12,671 nucleotides of DNA from an uncultured Flavobacterium sp. (GTDB taxonomy: Bacteria; Bacteroidota; Bacteroidia; Flavobacteriales; Flavobacteriaceae). Numbering within the stretch: the first letter of the stretch is position 1; the number at the start of each line of letters is the position of its first letter. Of the stretch, positions 6,479-12,671 are shown piece after piece. Where the stretch lies: positions 1-12,671 of the forward strand of contig NZ_CALFIG010000313.1 of assembly GCF_937876455.1 (NCBI RefSeq), given 5' to 3'. Made by a program: the position numbers and the translations under genes. The notes under the pieces are model-generated. The model saw nothing but the letters and a program-made list of their open reading frames with translations. It was not told where the DNA came from and searched no databases.

Positions 6479-8131
6479 TTAATTTAATAATGTTTTTGCA
6501 TGTGTAATGGCTGATTCTGTATAATTTTTTCCTGCCAACATTTCAGCGAGTTCATGAATACGCGCTTCAGATGCTAATTTTTCAATTTTTGACAAGGTCG
6601 TTTCACCTTGAATAAATTTAGAAACTTTGTAATGTTGATTTCCTTTAGCCGCAATTTGAGGCAAATGCGTAATAGCGAACACTTGTCGTTTTTGACTCAT
6701 CTGTTTCATTATTTCTGCCATTTTTAAAGCGATTTCACCCGAGACACCCGTATCAATTTCATCAAAAACGATAGTAGGTAACTGTGTAAAATCAGCAAGA
6801 ATAGATTTAATCGCTAACATAATACGCGACATTTCTCCTCCAGATGCTACTTTTTTCAGCGTTCCAAAATTTGATCCTTTATTAGCAGAAAAAAGAAGTT
6901 GCAATTCATCTTTTCCACTAGTTAAAAAAGATATTGAAGGTATTAAATTTATTTGAAATGCAGCGTTTGGTATTCCCAACTCCTTTAATATTACTTCAGC
7001 TTTTGAACCAAAATCAGGAATCGCTTTAGAACGATTATTCGAAAGAATAGTAGCTAAATTAATTACTTGTTTTTCTTGCGATTCTATTTTTTCATACAAC
7101 GCTTGTATTTCGTCAGCTAAACCAGTAACACGACCTACTTTTATGTTTAAACTCGCTTGAATTTCTAGCAATTCACTTACTGTTTGCACGTAATGTTTTT
7201 TTTGCAAATCGTAAATAAGTTGTAAACGAGAAGTTAACCAATTCATTCGCTCAGGATCAAAAATAACTTTTTCTACATATTCGGCACACAAATCTGAAAC
7301 GTCTTCTAATTCTATTATTACAGATTGTATACGTGCTACTAATTCTTCGTATTTTGAGGAGAAAGAAGCAATTTTTTGTAACGCATTTTTTGATTCTTTC
7401 AATGTGTTTAAAAAACCTATTTGCTCTTCCTGACTCAATGCTATTGTTTTCGCTAAATTTTCATGTATTACTTCTACATTATTAAGGGTTTCTAGTTCTT
7501 CTTCTAAGATTTCTTGTTCGTCACTTTTTAGATTAGCAGCTTCTAATTCTTGTAACAAGAATATATTATATTCCTCTTCTTTACTACTTTGGCGTTGTTC
7601 TTCTTTTAAGATTTCTAGTTGCTTGACTAATGATTTATAAGTTGACAACTGTGCTGTATACTCTTTTAATACCTCTGCATTGTTCCCCATAGCATCCAAA
7701 ATAGACAACTGATACTCTTGTTGTTCTAATTCTTTGGTATCATGCTGTGAATGAATATCAATTAAATAGGCTGTTAACAATTGTAATTCAGCTAAATTAG
7801 TAGGTGTGTCATTAACAAAAGCCCTTGATTTACCAGAAGGTAAAATTTCTCTTCTGATAATGGTTGTCGCTTCATAATCTAAATCATTATCAGCAAAAAG
7901 TTGCTGTAAGTTGTATGCCTCAATTTTAAAGGCAGCTTCAACAATGCATTTTTTTTCTTTATCTTTCAAAGCAGACAAATCGGCTCTATTTCCCATAATT
8001 AGACCGAGTGCACCTAATAATATTGACTTACCCGCCCCTGTTTCTCCTGTAATAGTAGAAAAATTAGCAGAAAAATCAATTTCTAAATGCTCAATAAGGG
8101 CATAATTTTGAACAGATAAAGACAACAACAT
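6479..8131 (-). CDS. recN: DNA repair protein RecN
   Basis: RecN is an SMC-like ATPase that acts early in recombinational repair of double-strand breaks, on DNA in the cytoplasm. The 550 residues show the full family layout. The Walker A motif GETGAGKS is at 29-36 in the N-terminal ATPase half. A long helical, coiled-coil rich middle (about 150-370) is rich in Glu, Lys, Gln and Leu. The C-terminal half carries the ABC signature ASGGEMSR (429-436), Walker B TIVFDEIDTG (453-462) and the H-loop segment AITHLPQIAA (486-495). Length matches the family (about 550) and no key motif is missing. It begins 3 nt after the stop of the DUF4835 gene, so it is almost certainly cotranscribed from the bamD promoter. 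I see no SOS box or separate promoter directly upstream. Confidence 0.97.
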   Translation of the reverse strand: MLLSLSVQNYALIEHLEIDFSANFSTITGETGAGKSILLGALGLIMGNRADLSALKDKEKKCIVEAAFKIEAYNLQQLFADNDLDYEATTIIRREILPSGKSRAFVNDTPTNLAELQLLTAYLIDIHSQHDTKELEQQEYQLSILDAMGNNAEVLKEYTAQLSTYKSLVKQLEILKEEQRQSSKEEEYNIFLLQELEAANLKSDEQEILEEELETLNNVEVIHENLAKTIALSQEEQIGFLNTLKESKNALQKIASFSSKYEELVARIQSVIIELEDVSDLCAEYVEKVIFDPERMNWLTSRLQLIYDLQKKHYVQTVSELLEIQASLNIKVGRVTGLADEIQALYEKIESQEKQVINLATILSNNRSKAIPDFGSKAEVILKELGIPNAAFQINLIPSISFLTSGKDELQLLFSANKGSNFGTLKKVASGGEMSRIMLAIKSILADFTQLPTIVFDEIDTGVSGEIALKMAEIMKQMSQKRQVFAITHLPQIAAKGNQHYKVSKFIQGETTLSKIEKLASEARIHELAEMLAGKNYTESAITHAKTLLN

Positions 8132-8134
8132 AGC

Positions 8135-9019
8135 TTACTTTATTTTATTCCATTTAGATGAATTTAACGGCGAGATAGTTTGTAAGGCATCTATTAGTTT
8201 TGACGTATCAACTGGAGGACCTCCACCAAAAATAGTAACTATTTCATCTGTTTTTGCATCAAAAAAAGTTCGAGCTAATAAGGAATTAGGACGTACTTTA
8301 TGTAGCTGTAGTAATGTATCAATAGCGCTGCTTATACCTAATTTTCCTGCTTTAACATTCCCTGCCATGATATCTAAACCTTTAATATGATAAGCATACA
8401 TGGTTTCTCTATAAGGGTCGAAAGTAGGTGACATTAAATCAGAAATAAGATTATATCTAGTTGGATTTTTTCCCGTTTGCACCCAACCAGCATATCCACT
8501 AGATTGTGCCATATTTGAAACCGTAAGTGCTTTTTCATAGGCCTCTGTTCCACCTTTACTAGCAAACGTATCTGCATCTGCACCAATAATTACATGGGCA
8601 TAAAATGACAATATGGAAACTAAATTTGACGTAAATGCATTTTGATCATATATAAAATTTTCAAACTCTACGTATTTAAATTGAACATCTTTATCATTTA
8701 AATTTAAAACAGGTGTAGTATAGGTTGCATTATAAACTGGACGTGAAGAATTTACTTGTAACGTTGCATTAAAATTATTACTATCAAATGAATTGATAAT
8801 GAAGAAAAAAGCACAATTAATGCGTTCATTATTTTTGAATTCTTTTTCTGTAAACTTGGTGTTGTTTAGAAAATAACTTATTTGTTTTTCTAATGTTTTA
8901 AAAATTTGTGGATTAACATTGGTTACTTTATCATAATTAAGCGTAGCCGTACATCTTAATTCTTGTGCTTGACTTATACAAACTAAAAATAAGCATATCA
9001 AAAACAATCTAAACTTCAT
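8135..9019 (-). CDS. porD: Secreted DUF4835-family protein (PorD-like, probably T9SS-associated)
   Basis: This 294-residue protein starts with a signal peptide (residues 1-19, hydrophobic core LFLICLFLVC, ending SQAQ), so the mature part should be periplasmic or bound at the envelope. The body shows segments I associate with DUF4835: a helix-strand start NPQIFKTLEKQISYFLNNT (36-54), SSRPVYNATYTTPVLN (91-106), FYAHVIIGADADTF (139-152) and GWVQTGKNPTRYNLI (178-192). Some recent annotations call this family the T9SS protein PorD; I give the symbol from memory and its molecular role is not shown by the sequence. Its start codon overlaps the end of coaBC by 11 nt and it is followed by recN after 3 nt, so it is translated within the bamD-rpoZ-coaBC-recN block. 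Family call firm, function uncertain. Confidence 0.8.
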   Translation of the reverse strand: MKFRLFLICLFLVCISQAQELRCTATLNYDKVTNVNPQIFKTLEKQISYFLNNTKFTEKEFKNNERINCAFFFIINSFDSNNFNATLQVNSSRPVYNATYTTPVLNLNDKDVQFKYVEFENFIYDQNAFTSNLVSILSFYAHVIIGADADTFASKGGTEAYEKALTVSNMAQSSGYAGWVQTGKNPTRYNLISDLMSPTFDPYRETMYAYHIKGLDIMAGNVKAGKLGISSAIDTLLQLHKVRPNSLLARTFFDAKTDEIVTIFGGGPPVDTSKLIDALQTISPLNSSKWNKIK

Positions 9020-10229
9020 ATTTTTTCACAATTAAGTTGACTATATCTTCAGCTACTAATTCTTTAGATTTTAATTCCTGTTCAAAGCAATTAAACTCTT
9101 TATCTATAAAAGTAACTTTATTTGTTGGTGTTCCAAAGCCTGCGCCTTTATCATTTAATGAATTAAGCACAATATAATCTAAGTTCTTTTTGAGAATTTT
9201 AGCTTTGGCATTTTCAATTTCATTTTCCGTTTCTAATGCAAAACCTATTAAAAACTGATTTTTTTTATTTTGACCTAAAGATAACAAAATATCTTTGTTT
9301 TTTTCTAATTCAATAGAAAACGTATCTTCACTCTTTTTTATTTTATGTGTTGCTACTTTTTTTGGCTTGTAATCCGCTACAGCGGCCGCAGCAATAACAA
9401 CATCAACCACATCATAATGAGCAAAACAAACCTCGTACATTTCATCTGCTGAAACAACCGAAACAATTTCTACATTCGTATGCTTCAAACAAAGATGTGT
9501 AGGACCTGTAATCAAAACTACTTCTGCTCCTTTTTCTGCTGCTTTAAGCGCTATATCAAAGCCCATTTTTCCACTAGCGTGGTTTCCTATAAAACGAACG
9601 GGATCAATAGCTTCGTAGGTTGGACCAGCGGTTACCATAATTTTTTTTCCTTTTAGTGGCAACTTACTTTCCAAATCTTTTTCAAGAAATGAAATAATGT
9701 TTTCAGGTTCTGCCATTCTACCTTCACCCTGTAAACCACTAGCTAATTCTCCGCTTTCAGCTGGAATTATGATATTACCAAATGATTGCAAGGTTGTAAA
9801 ATTTGCAAGTGTACTTGAATGTTTATACATATCTAAATCCATGGCTGGCGCAAAATAAACAGGGCATTTTGCAGAAAGATACGTTGCTAATACTAAATTA
9901 TCACACGTTCCTGAAGCCATTTTTGAAAGCGTATTAGCTGTTACTGGCGCCATAACTATCATGTCTGCCCAAAGTGCTAATTCTACATGATTATTCCATA
10001 CCCCTTCTGCATTTGTATCATCAGGTTCGTTATAGAAAGAAGAATAAACTGGATTTTTAGATAATGTTGCTAGGGTAAGTGGTGTAACAAAATCTTTAGA
10101 AGCAGGTGTCATTACAACTTGTACTTGAGCACCTGCTTTTATGAATAGTCTGACTAATGTGGCCGTTTTATAAGCAGCAATTCCACCAGAAATACCCAGT
10201 AAGATTTTTTTACCACTTAAAACAGACAT
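9009..10229 (-). CDS. coaBC: Bifunctional phosphopantothenoylcysteine decarboxylase / phosphopantothenate-cysteine ligase
   Basis: CoaBC makes 4'-phosphopantetheine for coenzyme A: the CoaB half joins cysteine to phosphopantothenate using CTP, and the CoaC half decarboxylates the product with FMN. From the ATG at 10229 it has 406 residues, the normal length. CoaC (about 1-185) shows ILLGISGGIAAYK (9-21), the catalytic-histidine segment NHVELA (H81) and FAPAMDLDMY (126-135). CoaB (about 193-406) shows KIMVTAGPTYEAIDPVRF (196-213), the segment NHASGKMG (216-223) and AAAAVADYKP (280-289). Two canonical CoaC residues differ: the Asn of PAMNxxMW is Asp (D131) and the Cys of the ACG loop is Ser (S164, in ELASGLQGEGRM). 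An in-frame TTG lies directly before the ATG; the ATG is chosen because it gives the family's MSVLSGKK-like start. It follows rpoZ by 15 nt. Confidence 0.95.
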   Translation of the reverse strand: MSVLSGKKILLGISGGIAAYKTATLVRLFIKAGAQVQVVMTPASKDFVTPLTLATLSKNPVYSSFYNEPDDTNAEGVWNNHVELALWADMIVMAPVTANTLSKMASGTCDNLVLATYLSAKCPVYFAPAMDLDMYKHSSTLANFTTLQSFGNIIIPAESGELASGLQGEGRMAEPENIISFLEKDLESKLPLKGKKIMVTAGPTYEAIDPVRFIGNHASGKMGFDIALKAAEKGAEVVLITGPTHLCLKHTNVEIVSVVSADEMYEVCFAHYDVVDVVIAAAAVADYKPKKVATHKIKKSEDTFSIELEKNKDILLSLGQNKKNQFLIGFALETENEIENAKAKILKKNLDYIVLNSLNDKGAGFGTPTNKVTFIDKEFNCFEQELKSKELVAEDIVNLIVKKYEV

Positions 10230-10244
10230 CAAACTGTATTTTAG

Positions 10245-10559
10245 TTATTTAGAATTCTTGTAGTATGTTTTACCGTCTAACCATTCTTGCACAGCTAGAG
10301 CGTGAGGTTTAGGTAATTTTTCATAAAATTTAGAAACTTCAATTTGTTCTTTATTTTCAAAAATCTCTTCTAAACTATCATTATACGTAGCAAATTCGTC
10401 TAATTTATCTAATAATTCTTTTTTAATTTCAGAATTAATTTGATTTGCTCTTCTAGCCATAATTGTAATGGCTTCATACACATTTCCTGTTGGCTCTTCG
10501 ATTACACTTTTATTATATGTAATTGTGTTTACAGGGGCATTGGTTTTCTTTAAATCCAT
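10245..10559 (-). CDS. rpoZ: DNA-directed RNA polymerase omega subunit (Bacteroidota type)
   Basis: Omega helps fold and hold the beta-prime subunit in RNA polymerase. This 104-residue protein has the conserved core NVYEAITIMARRANQINSE (26-44), equivalent to the VARRARQ-type helix of other omega proteins and to eukaryotic Rpb6. The N-terminal segment and the acidic middle (about 56-75) are specific to the Bacteroidota form; it lacks the C-terminus seen in Escherichia coli omega. It sits 8 nt after bamD and 15 nt before coaBC. In Proteobacteria rpoZ is usually next to gmk and spoT, so the bamD-coaBC setting is a lineage trait, which I know as typical of Flavobacteria. Divergence makes it easy to label hypothetical, but motif and neighbourhood agree. 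Confidence 0.9.
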   Translation of the reverse strand: MDLKKTNAPVNTITYNKSVIEEPTGNVYEAITIMARRANQINSEIKKELLDKLDEFATYNDSLEEIFENKEQIEVSKFYEKLPKPHALAVQEWLDGKTYYKNSK

Positions 10560-10567
10560 GATAATGA

Positions 10568-11374
10568 TTAATTTGTATATTGTTTTAATTCTCTATCTAA
10601 TGTTTCTGCCATTTTAGTAGCTTCAGCTAAAAATTTAGTGTCTGGTTTAAATTTAACTAAATTAGAATATAATTCTTTAGCGTCATTTAATCGTTCTTGT
10701 TTCTTTGTAGGAACAGATAAAATAGCTATTTGATATGCTGAACCAAATTTATAAAACAAAGCATCTTCTTTAAATTTTGTTCCTGGATAATCTAAAATAA
10801 AATTATCAAGTGCTTTAATTGCTGTATTATAATTGTGAAAATATTCTCCAGTTGTATAATATTGTTTTGCGATTTCAAATGCTTTCAACTCTAACTTTTC
10901 ATTCATTGTTTTCACTAAAGCATTTGCCTGAGGTAAAAATTCAGAGTTTGGATATTTATCTACAAATGATTGAAGTTTGTCTAATGCTTTATAGGTATCC
11001 ACTTGATCTAAACTATACATAGGCGACAATCTTGAGTAGCATTCTGCACTCAAAAAAGCAGCTTCGGGTGTATGTATACTACGAGGGTAATTTGCTGCAA
11101 AACTTTCAAACTGATACCCTGCAGAGTAATATTCTTTATTCAAATATAAAGCTTTTGAATATTTATAAAATACCTCTTCTGCTTTAGGATTGGCACGCAT
11201 AGCTGTTGCATACATGTCAAACAATCGTATTGCCTTAGTATATTTTTCTTTTTCATATAACTTTAGAAATACGTTGTTTTTAAACTCAACGTCTTCTGAT
11301 TTAAGTGCTTTTTGGTATTCGCTACATGAAGCCAAAACCATTATGCTGAAAAAGATATAGATATATTTACTCAT
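10568..11374 (-). CDS. bamD: Outer-membrane protein assembly lipoprotein BamD
   Basis: BamD is the essential lipoprotein of the BAM complex, which folds beta-barrel proteins into the outer membrane; it sits on the periplasmic face of that membrane. The 268-residue protein begins with a lipoprotein signal peptide: hydrophobic IYIFFSIMV and the lipobox LASC, with the lipidated cysteine at C17. The mature part is a series of tetratricopeptide-like helical repeats, marked by recurring F-x3-YP segments: SFAANYPRS (91-99), SFVDKYPNS (136-144) and NFILDYPGT (191-199). Length and layout match the BamD/ComL family. It is the first gene of the bamD-rpoZ-coaBC-porD-recN block and directly follows a strong promoter, with a 5' leader of roughly 40 nt. 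In this phylum BAM also handles T9SS outer-membrane components; that link is general knowledge, not visible here. Confidence 0.95.
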   Translation of the reverse strand: MSKYIYIFFSIMVLASCSEYQKALKSEDVEFKNNVFLKLYEKEKYTKAIRLFDMYATAMRANPKAEEVFYKYSKALYLNKEYYSAGYQFESFAANYPRSIHTPEAAFLSAECYSRLSPMYSLDQVDTYKALDKLQSFVDKYPNSEFLPQANALVKTMNEKLELKAFEIAKQYYTTGEYFHNYNTAIKALDNFILDYPGTKFKEDALFYKFGSAYQIAILSVPTKKQERLNDAKELYSNLVKFKPDTKFLAEATKMAETLDRELKQYTN

Positions 11375-11423
11375 AAATGTTTTACATTTTTACCTATTTA
11401 ACCCATAGATAAATAAGCAACCG

Positions 11424-11453
11424 CAAAGGTAGCTATATTTTTATGGATTTCAA
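11424..11453 (-). promoter_or_regulatory. Strong Bacteroidota-type promoter of the bamD-rpoZ-coaBC-porD-recN block
   Basis: On the minus strand TTG (11451-11453) is followed by exactly 19 nt and then TACCTTTG (11424-11431), a full match to the TTG/TAnnTTTG promoter used by the primary sigma factor of Bacteroidota. It lies in the only gap of size (about 90 nt) between dapA and bamD. Transcription would start near 11417, leaving a leader of about 40 nt. No terminator hairpin is seen after dapA, so some read-through from dapA is possible. Confidence 0.85.
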
Positions 11454-11463
11454 AAAGATTTTT

Positions 11464-12342
11464 TTAATTCAGTTTTTTAATAAAATCACCTATTCTATTT
11501 GATAGATTTTCATCTACATTAACTAACGGCAAACGAACTGTGTTTTCTGACAAACCAAGATGTTTAAAGACTTCTTTAATTCCTCCTGGATTTCCTTGTT
11601 CAAAAATCATATCAATAGCATCTGCTAATTTATAATGCAATTGATACGCTTCTTCTACTTTTCTATTTAATCCTAATCGAACCATTTCAGAAAATTCTTT
11701 TGGAAAACCTTCGCCAATAACAGAAATAACACCTGATCCTCCTGCTAATACCATAGGTAACGTAACCATATCATCACCTGAGATTACTAAAAATCCTTCT
11801 GGCTTATGTTGAATTAATTTCATAGCTTGCACAATATCGCCAGCAGCTTCTTTGATTGCAATAATGTTTTTGAAATCTTTGGCTAATCGTATAACAGTAG
11901 AAGGCAACATGTTGCTAGAAGTTCTTCCTGGAACATTATATAGAATCACAGGAAGCGGTGATGCTTCTGCAACTGCTTTAAAATGCTGATAAATTCCTTC
12001 TTGTGTGGGCTTATTATAATAAGGCGAAACAGATAAAATGGCAGAAAAACCTGTGAAATCTCTAGTTTTTAATTCTTCCACTACCTTATGGGTATTATTT
12101 CCTCCTACTCCTAACACCATAGGCACTCGGTTTTTATTTGCTGCTGAGATAGTAGCTATTACAAGCTCTTTTTCTTCCGAACTTAATGTTGCCGATTCTG
12201 CAGTTGTACCTAAAACCACTAAGTATTCTACACCGCCATCAATGACATAATCTACAATTCTGGTTAAGGCTTCTGTATCAACAGAAAAATCTTTTTTAAA
12301 TGGTGTTACTAATGCCACACCTGTTCCTATTAATGATTGCAT
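11464..12342 (-). CDS. dapA: 4-hydroxy-tetrahydrodipicolinate synthase
   Basis: DapA condenses pyruvate with aspartate semialdehyde, the first committed step to diaminopimelate and lysine, in the cytoplasm. The 292-residue protein has the usual length and TIM-barrel motifs: GTGVALVTPF (6-15), the active-site loop LGTTAESATL (44-53) with T46 and T47, the tyrosine segment SPYYNKPTQEG (106-116), YNVPGRT (135-141, with Y135 and R140) and the Schiff-base lysine K164 in IIAIKEAAGD. The third residue after GTT in the family is normally Gly-Glu-Ser; here A48 replaces that Gly. Aligned without gaps to the E. coli enzyme from memory, positions that contact inhibitory lysine are changed (His53 to S55, His56 to K58, Glu84 to K86), which suggests weak or no lysine feedback. 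It follows the DUF6913-like gene by 2 nt and precedes the bamD promoter. Confidence 0.97.
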   Translation of the reverse strand: MQSLIGTGVALVTPFKKDFSVDTEALTRIVDYVIDGGVEYLVVLGTTAESATLSSEEKELVIATISAANKNRVPMVLGVGGNNTHKVVEELKTRDFTGFSAILSVSPYYNKPTQEGIYQHFKAVAEASPLPVILYNVPGRTSSNMLPSTVIRLAKDFKNIIAIKEAAGDIVQAMKLIQHKPEGFLVISGDDMVTLPMVLAGGSGVISVIGEGFPKEFSEMVRLGLNRKVEEAYQLHYKLADAIDMIFEQGNPGGIKEVFKHLGLSENTVRLPLVNVDENLSNRIGDFIKKLN

Positions 12343-12344
12343 TT

Positions 12345-12671
12345 TTAGATTTTATTTATTATTTTTAAATATTTGAACACTTCCGAAATAAATGTTTTGT
12401 AATTTTCTGCAAATTCATTTACTACTAAATGATTTACTTTTTTATGTATGGTTTGAAAACCTATTTTAAATTTGGCTTTTGAAAGAAAAGAAACTGCCAA
12501 TAATGGGGCTTTTTCAATATCATAATAACTAATTAATAAATCAAACGATTTGGCTGTAAAATTCAGTACTTCTTCATTTTTCACAGTACCTGACCATGCT
12601 ATGTCTTTGTATGTAAAATACAATTTATTTTCAGCACTTCCTTTCTTTTTTTTATCTACAAAACAAAGCAA
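12345..12671 (-). CDS. DUF6913-like hypothetical protein, C-terminal part (runs off the right edge)
   Basis: The last 108 codons of a gene whose start lies outside the window; the first in-window codon is a Leu (TTG) and should not be taken as the start. The visible part begins with a basic stretch (VDKKKKGS, residues 5-12), then alternating hydrophobic segments such as LYFTYKDIAWSG (17-28), FDLLISYYDIEKAPLLAVSF (43-62) and KIGFQTIHKKVNHLVV (68-83), and ends in a helix-like tail. I recognise no catalytic motif, signal peptide or membrane segment. Gene position just before dapA, and the general appearance, fit the DUF6913 proteins of Flavobacteria; that name is from memory and not certain. The 2-nt gap to dapA indicates cotranscription. 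Function unknown. Confidence 0.7.
   Translation of the reverse strand: MLCFVDKKKKGSAENKLYFTYKDIAWSGTVKNEEVLNFTAKSFDLLISYYDIEKAPLLAVSFLSKAKFKIGFQTIHKKVNHLVVNEFAENYKTFISEVFKYLKIINKI

Noticed and set aside
7911..8105. 64-codon plus-strand open frame opposite recN
   Set aside because: Antisense to the Walker A region of RecN; no independent support.
10230..10232. TTG as the coaBC start codon
   Set aside because: It is directly followed by an in-frame ATG that gives the usual family N-terminus; adding one residue by a rare start is unlikely.
10819..11022. 67-codon plus-strand open frame opposite bamD
   Set aside because: Antisense shadow of the tetratricopeptide region; no recognisable domain.
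11451..11466. Possible dapA terminator (A-run/T-run next to the dapA stop)
   Set aside because: Only an AT-only imperfect palindrome without a GC stem; it overlaps the -33 element of the bamD promoter and is not a credible intrinsic terminator.
12038..12250. 70-codon plus-strand open frame opposite dapA
   Set aside because: Antisense to the well-conserved DapA active-site loop region.

Overview
The window looks like a core chromosomal segment of a Flavobacterium-like member of the Bacteroidota. The DNA is AT-rich. One protein carries a C-terminal type IX secretion (T9SS) sorting domain, another belongs to the Bacteroidota-restricted DUF4835 (PorD-like) family, and several promoters match the Bacteroidota form (TTG, about 19 nt, TAnnTTTG). 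All eleven genes lie on the minus strand, so transcription runs from high to low coordinates. I saw no tRNA, rRNA, CRISPR array, insertion sequence or phage gene.

In the direction of transcription: a partial DUF6913-like gene (12345 to the right edge) is followed after 2 nt by dapA (lysine/diaminopimelate synthesis). A strong promoter at 11424-11453 then starts a tightly packed block: bamD (outer-membrane protein assembly), rpoZ (RNA polymerase omega), coaBC (coenzyme A synthesis), the DUF4835/porD gene (secreted, probably linked to T9SS) and recN (DNA repair). Gaps or overlaps in this block are 8 nt, 15 nt, an 11-nt overlap and 3 nt. fabV (enoyl-ACP reductase) follows with its own likely promoter beside the recN stop, and ends at a clear terminator (5191-5221).

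Next is a free-standing gene for a very large modular secreted protein (1310 residues): a signal peptide, an N-terminal domain, three tandem units of fibronectin type III plus beta-sandwich, a fourth Fn3-like domain, a GEVED-like domain and a T9SS sorting domain. It has its own terminator (1131-1160). A promoter lies just beyond that terminator and serves a membrane-anchored family 2 glycosyltransferase, coupled by a 1-nt gap to coaE, which runs off the left edge.

Most of the window is housekeeping: CoA synthesis appears twice (coaBC and coaE), with fatty-acid synthesis, envelope assembly, DNA repair and transcription. The accessory part is the large T9SS cargo protein. I found no convincing undescribed multi-gene system. 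The points most worth checking are residue-level: replaced catalytic positions in the CoaC half of CoaBC, substitutions in the lysine-binding site of DapA, a degenerate GEVED motif and the repeat structure of the cargo protein.
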